64,000 nt of DNA from Gillisella vitis (GCF_001541345.2 NZ_LMVL02000005.1:413058-477057); one strand, 5' to 3'. Numbered from the stretch's first letter, positions 42,114 through 51,756 are shown. Program-made: numbers and translations. The notes: generated by a model from the sequence alone, not told the origin.

Positions 42114-43690
42114 TACCTCATCTCCGACAATGACCTTCTAGCGGCTAGGCCATAAAAGCTAGTCAAGGATTTGACGCGATAAGCGTCGAATGAAAGTTCG
42201 TTGAATTCGCATAGCCGCAGCACTGCATCGTGCATGTCCAGCAAGGGAAGAAGGTAGTAGTCTAGCGGGGCGGAATTTCCTTGAGCCATCCGCACTACGA
42301 CCGTAATGTCAGGTGTTAGAGCAGTATCCAGTCGAACCTTCCACCGAAGTCCACCTGCCTGCGTCTCGATGCACCGTGAAACCACGACAGATGCATTAAA
42401 CTCATCGTTGATGGTGAGAAGATCGTTTTCAGCTGATTGCCTGACGGCACCTCCGACGGCACGAATTCCGTCCATGATTTGTGAAATGAACGTTGGGTGC
42501 ATCCGGCGCAAAGCGCGGTTGATTTCTAGATACCGATAATCGTGATCTGGAACGAAGCCGACAAGAGCATACGCCCTTAAAAGGCTTCCAAAACGAGAGG
42601 AATAGGAGCTACTCGACGGACACTCCTCTGCCTCGTCAATAATTAATCCAGAGAGATATCCCTGCTTAGCGAAGATGTCTGCGAGCTTCGCAAGCATCAC
42701 TTCGTCAGAGAGCCGCTCGTCCCTGACTGCGATGATGGATCGCGCTCGCTGAAATAGTTCGTGAGAGACGATGCCAGGAAAAGCCCCATCAGATCGCACC
42801 CAGTCGCGTTCATCATTTCTAACATGATTTTGTTTGAGCTTGAAAGAAGTACGACCCCAAACATTATTTCCTATGTATTTCTCATTGATCAGAATCTGAT
42901 GCACTGTTCCTCTCGTCCATGGTCGTCTGAGATCGGTCAGAATGCCCTGACTGTTGAGGTACGAAGCAATTTCTGTCTCGGTTCGTCGCTCTGTTACAAA
43001 GAGTTGGTATATTTGCTGAACAATCAAAATTTCCGGCTGCGGCCCAGGGACGAGAACCACGCGGTCAGTAGCGATACTTTTATGCTCGCCTCTTGAGAGT
43101 TCCCCTTTGGGGTTTCCATGTTGATCGATGAGTTGACGACGAAGACCGAAGCCGGGGGCTCCTCCCTGGCGATACCCGAGGCGGATCAAGTTCGCCTGAC
43201 CGTTAAACACCTTGACCGATAGTTCACGGCTGTACTCGCCAGCCATAGCTCGTTTTACGGTCTTTATAATTGATGAGCCGATGCTTCCGTCGTTTTCGAA
43301 CTGCTCGGCGCAATAATGGACGTGGATGCCTTTGCGTTTGCAACGTAGCTCTACTTCAGCGGCTTCATCTGGGTCCTGAAATCTGCCCCAGCGGCTCACG
43401 TCATAGACAAGAATAGCTTGAAAAGGGGCGCGCCCTTCGTCGACATCTGACAGCAACTGCTGAATTGCATCTCTCCCGACTAGCCGAAGACCACTTTTTC
43501 CTTCGTCCGCATACTGGCGAACAATCTCGTAGCCGTTTTTCTCGGCGTACCGGCGGATGGAAGTGATCTGGTTGTCAGTCGAATATTTCTGATGTTCGGT
43601 TGACATCCGAACATATGTTGCGACCGGAATTTTAGGTCGGCCCGGTGGGCTATTTTCTCCGCCGCTTTTGTTCCAATCGATAACCATCAT
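42113..43690 (-). CDS. Large serine recombinase with ParB-like partners
   Basis: The 525-residue protein has the resolvase domain with the nucleophile Ser in VATYVRMSTEHQ (about residue 30), a downstream YDVSRWGRF, and a recombinase domain (QIYQLFVTERRTETEIASYLNSQGI ... WTRGTVHQILINEKYIGNN). No CxxC zinc ribbon is visible in the C-terminal half, unlike the integrase at 2.2 kb. It overlaps two ParB-like genes in one operon and faces a divergent small HTH gene. It is probably the integrase of a separate nested element; its attachment sites are not identified. Confidence 0.87.
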   Translation of the reverse strand: MMVIDWNKSGGENSPPGRPKIPVATYVRMSTEHQKYSTDNQITSIRRYAEKNGYEIVRQYADEGKSGLRLVGRDAIQQLLSDVDEGRAPFQAILVYDVSRWGRFQDPDEAAEVELRCKRKGIHVHYCAEQFENDGSIGSSIIKTVKRAMAGEYSRELSVKVFNGQANLIRLGYRQGGAPGFGLRRQLIDQHGNPKGELSRGEHKSIATDRVVLVPGPQPEILIVQQIYQLFVTERRTETEIASYLNSQGILTDLRRPWTRGTVHQILINEKYIGNNVWGRTSFKLKQNHVRNDERDWVRSDGAFPGIVSHELFQRARSIIAVRDERLSDEVMLAKLADIFAKQGYLSGLIIDEAEECPSSSSYSSRFGSLLRAYALVGFVPDHDYRYLEINRALRRMHPTFISQIMDGIRAVGGAVRQSAENDLLTINDEFNASVVVSRCIETQAGGLRWKVRLDTALTPDITVVVRMAQGNSAPLDYYLLPLLDMHDAVLRLCEFNELSFDAYRVKSLTSFYGLAARRSLSEMR

Positions 43691-43751
43691 GCATCAACAG
43701 TTCATCCTTTGGCCACGTTGGTGACCGTTATATCTCGAAAGGAGGTGCAAC

Positions 43752-44111
43752 ATGGTTCCGATTACAGGCACCCCGGTGCACCGAGCCCATGCTAAAATGC
43801 AGCGGATGTACGCCGCCTGCATCGCTACCGCTTTGAAAGGCGAACTGGGAAAGAGCGCCCGAGCCGCAAAAACGATTATGCGGTGGACAGGTGTAAGTGA
43901 GCGGACAGCGAAATACTGGCTGGCAGGCGCAAAAGCGCCAAGTGGCTGGCAGCTCATTTTACTGGCCAGGAACTCTGACGCCATTATGCAAGAGTTCCTG
44001 CGTCTAAGTAATCGCGACCTTTATAAGGTTTCGATTGAACTTGAGGCGGCTGAGGCTGCTTTGGCGCGTGCCGCAGCAATCGTGCACGCGTTGAAAGGGG
44101 GAACCCGGTGA
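43752..44111 (+). CDS. Small HTH DNA-binding protein divergent from recombinase
   Basis: A 119-residue basic protein with a helix-turn-helix (AAKTIMRWTGVSERTAKYWLAGAKAPSGWQLI) and a helical tail. A strong AAAGGAGGT site precedes the ATG. It shares the 61-base intergenic region with the recombinase operon, so it may repress that promoter or act as a recombination directionality factor. The HTH resembles phage-type regulators that pair with serine recombinases. Confidence 0.75.
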   Translation: MVPITGTPVHRAHAKMQRMYAACIATALKGELGKSARAAKTIMRWTGVSERTAKYWLAGAKAPSGWQLILLARNSDAIMQEFLRLSNRDLYKVSIELEAAEAALARAAAIVHALKGGTR

Positions 44112-44179
44112 AACAGCTTTAAGGTTACAGCGAAAAATTCCGCTGGGTTCGAAAACGCGAGCCGTCTCGCCAATGAGGG

Positions 44180-44803
44180 TCAGTCAGATGCGTCGTCTTT
44201 CGATAGTTTCTTATGCAGTTGAATAGCTTGAGGGCTGCGCAGAGCGGGGTCTTCACCATTCTCAACAGCGAGCACCATCCTGATGCGTTCTTCTTCGGCC
44301 ATGCAACGGGCCTCTTCGTAGCCGTATTTGCTGACGTTGAATGTGCGGGTCAACTGGCGGCGGCGGCGCTTTCCCACAGGAACAGGTGTATCATCATCGA
44401 GGCCTAGTTCAATACGGGCCATCCAGCTGGCTGACTTACGGCCGCCGGTAGGTTCGATATAGTAGACGCCAGGCACGCTGCTCCCTTCGGAACGATTCTT
44501 GCGCACCAGCATGCGCATATCCTTGTTGGTCAATGGAGGCACGACCCTGAGCACCGCGTCACGATAAGCTTGTGCGACCTCCAGCGCCTGTTCCTTGCCA
44601 CCGTAGGTGCCATCGCTAAACGTCATCTGAATTGTTTTTCCACCACGGGTCAGATGAACCAACCACGCATTCTGACGATGCCGGTTTGTGTCCACCCGAT
44701 GGATCGCGTACATCGCCTCATCGTGGAAGCTACCTCCGTGGCCCGTATCGAACGGCATTGACGAGGCATTCTCGGAAGACTTTTTGCTTGTGCTTTTGGT
44801 CAT
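44180..44803 (-). CDS. AP2-like DNA-binding protein
   Basis: The 207-residue protein appears to hold two AP2/ERF-like domains: residues about 30-85 (IHRVDTNRHRQNAWLVHLTRGGKTIQ ... ALEVAQAYRDAVL) and about 105-180 (GVYYIEPTGGRKSASWMARI ... FNVSKYGYEEARCMAEEERI). Each ends in the typical helix after a W-x-A/V-x-I strand. Bacterial AP2 domains usually occur in mobile homing nucleases, but no nuclease domain is present here. It lies behind the type VI cargo genes in the same direction. The start is uncertain, with further in-frame codons upstream. Confidence 0.7.
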   Translation of the reverse strand: MTKSTSKKSSENASSMPFDTGHGGSFHDEAMYAIHRVDTNRHRQNAWLVHLTRGGKTIQMTFSDGTYGGKEQALEVAQAYRDAVLRVVPPLTNKDMRMLVRKNRSEGSSVPGVYYIEPTGGRKSASWMARIELGLDDDTPVPVGKRRRRQLTRTFNVSKYGYEEARCMAEEERIRMVLAVENGEDPALRSPQAIQLHKKLSKDDASD

Positions 44804-44914
44804 TTCACGGCCCGGTCGAAATCCAATGGGATTTATGAACTGGAGACATTGTAGCCAGCCACTGGATGTGGCGCTGCACATGCGAAGGCATTACGGTCTC
44901 GGCAAGCGGCCCAT

Positions 44915-46000
44915 TCACAGATCGGGATGATCAATCCGCTCCCACTCTTTGCCGTCGAACCTGAAAATATCTTTTGACGCGACAACCCATAGCACGTCTC
45001 CGACCGCTTGCGCGAAGAAAGGTCCACCATCAATGGAATTTGGATCATCTCGGCTGCGGAGGCGAGGTAGAGGCGGATCGAACTTTCCAAAGTCACCCGT
45101 TTTGGGATCATACTCGTATAGCCCCCCGGGGCGCACACTAGCGGGCATAACCAGTTTGCCGCGATAAGGCGTTATCATATGAAACAAATTGAGCTGAGTA
45201 TTTAGACTGACGGGAGAAAACCCCCTTGCGTAGCTGCCGTGCAGAAGAACTCCCTCGCGCCCACATACCCATACACTGTCGGGGTTCTCGATATAGATAC
45301 CAGTTAGTGCTGCCTCAGGTAGATAGACGTTAATTTCGTGAATTTTTGAACCGTCCCAGTAGCACAAGACAGGTTTTATCCCTTCTTCTCCGCACAGATA
45401 TATTTCGTTTTTACTGAGCCCTTTAATGTCGTTAAAAAACAAGTTTCTTGGTTCTTCCTCTTGTATTTTCACGAGCCATTCCAAGAAACTGGGGTCTTCA
45501 GTGTTTGGGGCGTTTTCCATCAGTTTAACATGAGCATCAGGATCGAATATTACCGTATCAGTCAGCAATTCCCAACTATCGTAATTACGGCGAACATATA
45601 TTTGGCCGCCACTTCCGCAGACGTATAAACGGTCTTCGATCTGGGTAAGCTTAAAAACTTTCCCGTAAAATTTGGATTCTGGATAAGCTGTGCCAGCACC
45701 TTTGATGCGTTCGACTCTATGGCTTGGTTTCGCAATATGATAAACATCACCTTCCGCTCCTAGAAGCGAGAAATGTGACGAAGGGGGAGATATCTGAGCG
45801 TCATTTATATAGGCGATGCTCTGCACGCTCAGATCAAAATCGTCAAAATACCATCGGCGATCCGACTCGTTTCTGTGTTCGTATTGGAATACCCTCGCTG
45901 CAGCTTCATAAATAGCTTCATCGTTATGTTCTTCATCCAAGACCGCAGAAACCATCAAAGTGTCAGGGGACGACGCTGCAGCACGAGTGAATGCGATCAC
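44915..46000 (-). CDS. Beta-propeller-like protein, probable immunity protein
   Basis: The 361-residue cytoplasmic protein shows repeated W/G-containing blades such as DRLYVCGSGGQIYVRRNYDSWELL, NEIYLCGEEGIKPVLCYWDG, DSVWVCGREGVLLHG and DVLWVVASKDIFRFDGKEWE. This is the pattern of a beta-propeller. It lies 12 bases after the PAAR-like nuclease effector gene in the same direction, the usual place of the cognate immunity gene. Immunity function is inferred from position, and no named family is claimed. Confidence 0.7.
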   Translation of the reverse strand: MIAFTRAAASSPDTLMVSAVLDEEHNDEAIYEAAARVFQYEHRNESDRRWYFDDFDLSVQSIAYINDAQISPPSSHFSLLGAEGDVYHIAKPSHRVERIKGAGTAYPESKFYGKVFKLTQIEDRLYVCGSGGQIYVRRNYDSWELLTDTVIFDPDAHVKLMENAPNTEDPSFLEWLVKIQEEEPRNLFFNDIKGLSKNEIYLCGEEGIKPVLCYWDGSKIHEINVYLPEAALTGIYIENPDSVWVCGREGVLLHGSYARGFSPVSLNTQLNLFHMITPYRGKLVMPASVRPGGLYEYDPKTGDFGKFDPPLPRLRSRDDPNSIDGGPFFAQAVGDVLWVVASKDIFRFDGKEWERIDHPDL

Positions 46001-46012
46001 GAGATAACTCCT

Positions 46013-47473
46013 TTAGGGAAGCGAGCGAATAGCGCCACTTTTAAGCGCCTTAATTGTTTCGTTTGGTAACGGGGGAAGTCGTTTTGCTCTTAGAAGCTGA
46101 TTTGGATTTTTCCCCGCAAATTGCTTATTCACGGATTCTACAATTTCCTTAGCACAATCCGGCCGAACTTTTATCATTGCGGCTATGGAAATTGCTTTAA
46201 CCTGGTTAAGTGTTGCAGTGTATTTCGGAGTAGACCGCTCGCCTATCATTTGTATGGTGTTGTCTGCAGCATGTCCTTGATTATGCTCGGTGCCCTCCTC
46301 GGAGGCATTCCCCAAAACACAAATGCTCATGCCGTCATCCAAACTCGGCATGTTTGGTATTCTCGCATCTGATGCTCGTCGCCGGTCGTATCGCAAAGTC
46401 CAATCCGGCACAATATGATGTGCCTGCATGCTATATTGACCGCAGATGTTTTTCATCTTGGCGTATCGATCAACCTGACATTTTTTGCGGTATTCATCCC
46501 GCTCTGTAATCCGAACAGTTTCGGACTGGGGGAGTGGAACGGCTTGAGGTTTTGGCACTGTCTGCCTTCTACGGCGGAGTTCCGCGATTGTGTCGTCGCG
46601 GGCCGAGGAGCCGCTGTCCCAAAAGGGCAAATCGTTGATCTGCTTTTGCGCGTCCGAAATTTTCTGACGCTCAAATTCATCCTGTGGAACGAAGTCCGAA
46701 AAATTGGACTTATTTGTAGGAAAGAGTAAACCAGCGGCAAAGATACCTATGCTACCCAGCACGGTCCCTGCGCTGAGAGCTGTTCCAGTTTCAGCTACAC
46801 CCGCTGCGGTAGCCGTCGTCGTTGCGCCACTGGTTGCGGTGGTGGCGACGCCGCGTCCGACAGCTTCAAGAGCTTTCGCTGTCCCCGCAGTCATCAAGCC
46901 GAGAACGGTCCCACTGGGCCCACCAGCATCAGTCGCCGTCTTCTTTGGATCAGACGCATCGGCCACTTCAACAGCTCGTAGTGAGCCGGGAACAGGATCA
47001 TTGTTAATGGGCGGGGCATAGGTCGAGGTGTCGCGCGCAAACAGCGCTTCACCATCGGTGTTGCCCTTGTTCATCTTGAACCGGTCGAGATGACGAATGA
47101 CGTAAGAACCTTCCGCTCGAACCTGGTCTGCGTGCCAAACCGGCTCGCAGACGTCGCCGACCGTTCCAGATTTCACACCTTTTTTGACGCCGGGTTTATC
47201 GCCATGCACATGGGTCGTGCGGGACCGCATGACCATGGCCTTCTTGCCCGTGAAGCGAACTGATGGTGTGTAGCCCTCATCGTGCCCGCAGAAATCAACG
47301 ATAGGATACGGCACGGCAACGACGGACGACCCGCAAGGCGTCCAACAGACGTCAGGGGACAGCGAGACGATTTTCGCTTCGTCGAGATCGCGGAGGCCTT
47401 CACGCGGTTTCTTCGTCGTCCAGGTGTCGGGATAGCCGGGCTCGCCGAGATATGTATCGCGGGGTATGCTCAT
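46013..47473 (-). CDS. PAAR-like (DUF4150) type VI effector with C-terminal HNH-like nuclease
   Basis: The 486-residue protein begins with a DUF4150/PAAR-like domain (about 30-150: CWTPCGSSVVAVPYPIVDF, KAMVMRSRTTHVHGDKPG, GTVGDVC). A Gly/Ala/Thr-rich hydrophobic segment (200-255) follows that could cross or insert into a membrane. The C-terminal toxin region has YSMQAHHIVPDWTLR near 350 and a later EHNQGHA, typical of HNH-fold polymorphic toxins. PAAR domains cap the VgrG spike. Its start overlaps the DUF2169 gene by ATGA. It is probably injected into rival cells to degrade DNA. Confidence 0.85.
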   Translation of the reverse strand: MSIPRDTYLGEPGYPDTWTTKKPREGLRDLDEAKIVSLSPDVCWTPCGSSVVAVPYPIVDFCGHDEGYTPSVRFTGKKAMVMRSRTTHVHGDKPGVKKGVKSGTVGDVCEPVWHADQVRAEGSYVIRHLDRFKMNKGNTDGEALFARDTSTYAPPINNDPVPGSLRAVEVADASDPKKTATDAGGPSGTVLGLMTAGTAKALEAVGRGVATTATSGATTTATAAGVAETGTALSAGTVLGSIGIFAAGLLFPTNKSNFSDFVPQDEFERQKISDAQKQINDLPFWDSGSSARDDTIAELRRRRQTVPKPQAVPLPQSETVRITERDEYRKKCQVDRYAKMKNICGQYSMQAHHIVPDWTLRYDRRRASDARIPNMPSLDDGMSICVLGNASEEGTEHNQGHAADNTIQMIGERSTPKYTATLNQVKAISIAAMIKVRPDCAKEIVESVNKQFAGKNPNQLLRAKRLPPLPNETIKALKSGAIRSLP

Positions 47474-48597
47474 GCGTCCTCCCTGGCTTGGCTGGCGGGT
47501 GGAGCAACGGACGCTTCAGAAGTGGCCTTTACGCGAACACGAGTCAGCGTCAGCGATGTTTCGCCAGCGTCTGGAAGGGGGAACCGGACCCGCCAGGTCA
47601 GCATCACGATATTCTCCGACCGCCAGTCGAAATGGACGCCATCCAGCTTGAGAACATGCCACTCATCCCGGTCTTCGCGCTGGCAGTGAACACCGCATGT
47701 CAGGCCTGGCAGGCGACCTCTTGCTTGGCCAAAACGCGGATGAAGGTGTTCGAGCTGATAGGCTTCTTCCCCGGCAAGGTGCGGTATTGCGATCAGGTCA
47801 GGATGAGCGCACTGCCAAAATCGGGGATCGAAATCGCGCGGAAGAAGCGGGTGGCGCTCGTTCACCCAAGTGTCGTCATAGGTGCCAGCATATTGCTGTC
47901 GTGATCGCCACCAGGGAGAGACAAATCCGAACCCTTGCGGCTCGTATCGCTCGCGCCAGTCCAGGCTTTGGCCGACTTCAGTGATCTGGGGCGCTGGAAC
48001 AGGTCCAACATCGTGGGCCATATCCAAGTTGACAATACCGCAACCGAGCGGATTGCGGCGCTCGACGTCCACAGGAGTGTCCGTTTCTGGATCGCCCGTC
48101 CCCGGTATGGGGCCGCCAAATGCTTTCAACCAACACAGTGGCACCATGTCCGTGGGCTGGGCCTGTGTCAGTTCCCAGTCTTTGATAACCCGCCTGGGTT
48201 CCTTTGCGGAAAAACCCGCCCACTTCTCCCGAATTTTGGGCTGCCAGTAGCGCTCACCATGCACCTCAACGGTCTTGGACACGGAGCCGACGCGAAGGCT
48301 CGGTCGCCATGATATGGCAGGCTTGCCATCAGGAGCATGGGCATTTCCAAGAAAGGTGACATCGGTACCAGGCTTATCAGGCGTCAGATCGGATTGCCGC
48401 AACATGACGCTGGCATGGGGGTCGCCTTCATAGGCGTCTTCCCACTGAAAGCTCTCCTGCTGAGGGGCAATGTCAAGCATGTCATCCTGGACATGCAGGA
48501 AGGTTCCACGCATCGAGACGATGCAATCCAGATTGCCCTCGGCATCGAACTGCCGGAACGCCATAGCCGGGAATGGAAGGCGGTTGATCAGTTCCAC
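47470..48597 (-). CDS. DUF2169 protein, type VI effector adaptor
   Basis: The 375-residue protein has the DUF2169 pattern: an N-terminal NRLPFPAMAFRQFDAEGN, DVTFLGNAHAPDGKP, and VHGERYW with the Trp/Pro-rich FGGP(I/V)PGTGDPE and NPLGCG blocks. DUF2169 proteins are found between vgrG and PAAR/DUF4150 effector genes and help load the effector on the VgrG spike. The order here (vgrG, DUF2169, DUF4150 effector, immunity) is the standard one. It follows vgrG by 10 bases. Confidence 0.85.
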   Translation of the reverse strand: MELINRLPFPAMAFRQFDAEGNLDCIVSMRGTFLHVQDDMLDIAPQQESFQWEDAYEGDPHASVMLRQSDLTPDKPGTDVTFLGNAHAPDGKPAISWRPSLRVGSVSKTVEVHGERYWQPKIREKWAGFSAKEPRRVIKDWELTQAQPTDMVPLCWLKAFGGPIPGTGDPETDTPVDVERRNPLGCGIVNLDMAHDVGPVPAPQITEVGQSLDWRERYEPQGFGFVSPWWRSRQQYAGTYDDTWVNERHPLLPRDFDPRFWQCAHPDLIAIPHLAGEEAYQLEHLHPRFGQARGRLPGLTCGVHCQREDRDEWHVLKLDGVHFDWRSENIVMLTWRVRFPLPDAGETSLTLTRVRVKATSEASVAPPASQAREDA

Positions 48598-48607
48598 CTG
48601 CCTCTCC

Positions 48608-50872
48608 TCAGTTCAGATCAATTGGGGTGCCGCGCAGCTGGAAGTGGTCCGTTGCCACGAAATTGAACGTCTTGCCCAGGATGATCACTTCGCCGTTCGA
48701 CTTCATGATGAACTTGGAGTCCCCACACTCGATAACGAATTCTTCGCCGACGGCGATCTTCTTGAACTTACCAACGCTTTCAAGCGAGGTCTGTCCGACA
48801 TTGGTGACCTTGCTGACGCCAATCTGCTCGGCTCGCGCCACGCCAATCGTATCGGATTTGAATGCGCCGACAATGGTGTTCATGATCCCGGGCATCGGAA
48901 AGAGACCAGCAGCGTCATCACCAACACCTGTGCCCGATCCTGCAAGAGCGGTACCAGCATCGGTACGGGGATTTGAGCCATCCACCACACCTTCGCGGGC
49001 CATCAAGCCACCCGCGCCAAGGAAGCCCAGTGCCGAGGAGGCCAATGTGGTGGCAAAGCTAGCGAAGCCCGGACCGCCACCGCCCGCAATCTGGCCAGCT
49101 TGGGCAAGAAGGCCTGCCGTGTGACCGGAAATGCCTTGAACAGCGCCCATGAGAGCGATGGCCATCGGCCCTGTGCCGCCAACGACGGTGTTTACCGAGC
49201 CGCCGATTTCATGCTTCTGGTTGCCAGCGACTTCCACGGCGCGGTTGCCACCGATGGAGGCCACTTCATGGCGGTCGATGCGCTTGGTGCGGTCATTGCG
49301 CACTCGGGTCGTCTGATCCTTCTGGGCATGGAAGAACATGTTCTCCTTGCCGTTCTCGTCCTCGAAGGTCATCTCGTTGAAGCCGCTGCCCTTGTGAGTG
49401 TTGGAGCGCAGCACCATCCGGGTCTTGTTGGCGGGAAGATCGTAAGGCACCGGGTTCTTCGGATTGGGCACGACGCCAATGACCAACGGCCGGTCTGGAT
49501 CGCCATCGACGAAGGAAACCATAACTTCCATGCCAATGCGTGGAATGACCTGTGCGCCCCAGGTGCCACCGCCCCAGGCTTGATTGACACGTACCCAGCA
49601 GGTATCGCTGCCATCCTTCTTTGCACGTCGATCCCATGGATACCAGACTTTGATACGACCATACTGGTCGGTGTGGATTTCCTCACCCTCCGGACCGGCA
49701 ACAATGGCAACTTGTGTTCCTTCGATGCGCGGGCGTTTGGTCAACCGGTGCGGTGTCATAGGCACGCGCGAAGGAATGGCTTCGAACTCGTTGCGGTATT
49801 CTGGCTCGTTCTCCGTTGTCTCATAGGAGCGATCCACCACCCAATGGGTGATGCTGATAATCACATGCTCTTCGTATTGATGCTCTGGATGCGGTTCCTC
49901 ATAGGGCGTGAACCGGCGACCAGCTTCAAGGAAACGGACATTTGACAGGCCCGTCACCCGCTCATGATCGGCCTCCACCGCCTGCATGCGGAAGGTCTCG
50001 GCCTGTTCGGCTTCCTTCACATCGCTGATACGGGCGGGATATTCGTAAAGCTCGCGCTGCTTGGCCCCCGGCATCTGGATCAGCGACGGCGTGACGTTCA
50101 GAGGCACTGTGCTCGGCGTCTCGAAATTCCAGTCGGCACCAGCTCTCTGACCGGGCACATATGCGAATTCTCGCATCCATTCGTTGATATGGTTGCGATC
50201 CGACGAGCCTTGCGCTAATCTCACCTTGTTGACCCCCTCCGCCGAAGCAGAAGGCTGGCTCCAAGCGACTTTATGATCGCTTACTTTAAGGCGGTGAACG
50301 CCTTTTTCATGTTCGAACCAGTAAAAAATCCCGTCCTCTTCGAAACGTCGAAGTAAATAATCAAGGTCCGTCTCATTCCATTGGACGCTATACTCGCGTG
50401 AAGGTGGCATTTTGTGGATGGGAGAAGACGCTGCTGCAGGAATACCATGTTCTGCAAATAAGGTTTCCATCACCTGGAGTGACGTCATGTTCTGCCAGAT
50501 GCGACAATCTGAACGGCGTGACAGAAGCCACATCTGTGGGCGGAGGGTGATTGTATAAGCACGCAATCCGCGCGTGACCGGCGGTCCCTCTGAGAGATTG
50601 GTGACCAATCCGTTGAAAGGGCGACGCACACCTTCTTCATCGAACTCGCCCTGGCGGATTTCCAGGGACACATCGACCAGTTTGCCAATCAACTCATCGG
50701 GCTTCACAGCCTCACGCTTGGCGCGGACACTGACCTTTATTTCAAAAAGGCGATTGACGCCTTCCTCGACTGTCATCCGCTCCGGCAGGAGTTGGTCCTC
50801 ACCCAGTGGTGAAGACACATGCAAAACGCGGCTGGCCTGAATGAAATCTGCAGATGACAGAACGTCGTCCAT
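48608..50872 (-). CDS. vgrG: Type VI secretion spike protein VgrG
   Basis: The 754-residue protein has the gp27-like N-terminal half (for example VEEGVNRLFEIKVSVRA, DYLLRRFEEDGIFYWFEHE), the gp5 OB fold with HTDQYGRIKVWYPWDRR and IPRIGMEVMVSFVDGDPDRP, and a beta-helix needle. A Gly/Ala-rich insertion (about 580-660) interrupts the C-terminal part before a final DUF2345-like end. VgrG trimers form the tip of the type VI spike and carry the effector encoded downstream. No other Tss genes are in the window, so the apparatus is elsewhere. ATG 50872 is used. Confidence 0.93.
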   Translation of the reverse strand: MDDVLSSADFIQASRVLHVSSPLGEDQLLPERMTVEEGVNRLFEIKVSVRAKREAVKPDELIGKLVDVSLEIRQGEFDEEGVRRPFNGLVTNLSEGPPVTRGLRAYTITLRPQMWLLSRRSDCRIWQNMTSLQVMETLFAEHGIPAAASSPIHKMPPSREYSVQWNETDLDYLLRRFEEDGIFYWFEHEKGVHRLKVSDHKVAWSQPSASAEGVNKVRLAQGSSDRNHINEWMREFAYVPGQRAGADWNFETPSTVPLNVTPSLIQMPGAKQRELYEYPARISDVKEAEQAETFRMQAVEADHERVTGLSNVRFLEAGRRFTPYEEPHPEHQYEEHVIISITHWVVDRSYETTENEPEYRNEFEAIPSRVPMTPHRLTKRPRIEGTQVAIVAGPEGEEIHTDQYGRIKVWYPWDRRAKKDGSDTCWVRVNQAWGGGTWGAQVIPRIGMEVMVSFVDGDPDRPLVIGVVPNPKNPVPYDLPANKTRMVLRSNTHKGSGFNEMTFEDENGKENMFFHAQKDQTTRVRNDRTKRIDRHEVASIGGNRAVEVAGNQKHEIGGSVNTVVGGTGPMAIALMGAVQGISGHTAGLLAQAGQIAGGGGPGFASFATTLASSALGFLGAGGLMAREGVVDGSNPRTDAGTALAGSGTGVGDDAAGLFPMPGIMNTIVGAFKSDTIGVARAEQIGVSKVTNVGQTSLESVGKFKKIAVGEEFVIECGDSKFIMKSNGEVIILGKTFNFVATDHFQLRGTPIDLN

Positions 50873-51144
50873 AGAGTGCCTCTCCACTTATCACGTCATC
50901 AAATCTCATCAATTGCTGCGTTGAACCTGATAGGATAACGCGGGCAAGTATCTCATTTACGTCATATAAGGTCGATAATAGACTTCTATCCCAGAAGGTC
51001 AAGGTTGCAAGTCGTCGTAGAGAAGGCTTGATCGGTTGACTTGATGCTCTGAGGGGATCGGCCGAGACAGGTGGCACGGTTGCAAGAAAACCATTTCTGC
51101 ACTCTCGATAACGAGCTACGGTAATTTCCTAAATTGGAGAGGGC

Positions 51145-51300
51145 ATGGCCATGGTAAGTGGATGGGACAAATCACCAGGACCTGACAACGACTACACTGG
51201 TCCAGCGCCGACCAAACGAGACATTTTGCGGACTGTGATCCTAATTGGACTAATTGTTGTCGGTTTCACCGCCATAATCATGCTGTCACGTCAGAGTTAG
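51145..51300 (+). CDS. 51-residue single-span membrane protein
   Basis: A short ORF behind GGAGAGGG with a polar N-terminus (GWDKSPGPDNDYTGPAP), a basic turn (TKRDILR) and one hydrophobic segment (TVILIGLIVVGFTAIIML). It is divergent from vgrG and followed by the small exported Cys-rich protein. It is probably a real small inner-membrane protein. Function unknown. Confidence 0.6.
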   Translation: MAMVSGWDKSPGPDNDYTGPAPTKRDILRTVILIGLIVVGFTAIIMLSRQS

Positions 51301-51402
51301 TTCACAGCTGGAAATCGGACGCCCGGCGAGGCTGCGATAGCAGTAACTCGTCTTTTACGTGTGGTGGCATATGGTTGCTGATCGAAACTTGCGGCGATCA
51401 GA

Positions 51403-51756
51403 ATGTTAAAGAAACTATCGGCACTCCTATTCCAGACATTGATGGTGGCATTCGCCGCCAGTTGTATTTTATCTTCTTCCGCGTTCGCAACCAACACGCC
51501 TTGCAGCGGCAAGAAGGGCGGCGTTGATCATTGCCAAGGATCAACATTCATATGTCGCGACGGGTCGGTGAGCGGCAGCAAAAAGTCCTGCCAGGCAGCA
51601 ATGGGCGGGCTGGGCATCTTGGGGCCGGGAGCTGAAGAAATGGAACCCACCAGCTCCACCAGCTGTTCGTGTCGAACTGGATCATATTGCACCGGCCCTC
51701 GTGGCGGACATTACTGCATTACTGATGACGGATCGAAGAGCTATTTGCGGCACTGA
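51403..51756 (+). CDS. Small exported Cys-rich protein
   Basis: A 117-residue protein with a signal peptide (hydrophobic 7-26, cleavage probably after AFA-T) and eight Cys in the mature part (TPCSGKKGGVDHCQGSTFIC, KKSCQAAM, CSCRTGSYC, HYCITDDG). This pattern is that of a conserved hypothetical family common in Rhizobiales, with an end in GxKSYLR. It is expected in the periplasm with disulfides. The function is not known. Confidence 0.72.
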   Translation: MLKKLSALLFQTLMVAFAASCILSSSAFATNTPCSGKKGGVDHCQGSTFICRDGSVSGSKKSCQAAMGGLGILGPGAEEMEPTSSTSCSCRTGSYCTGPRGGHYCITDDGSKSYLRH

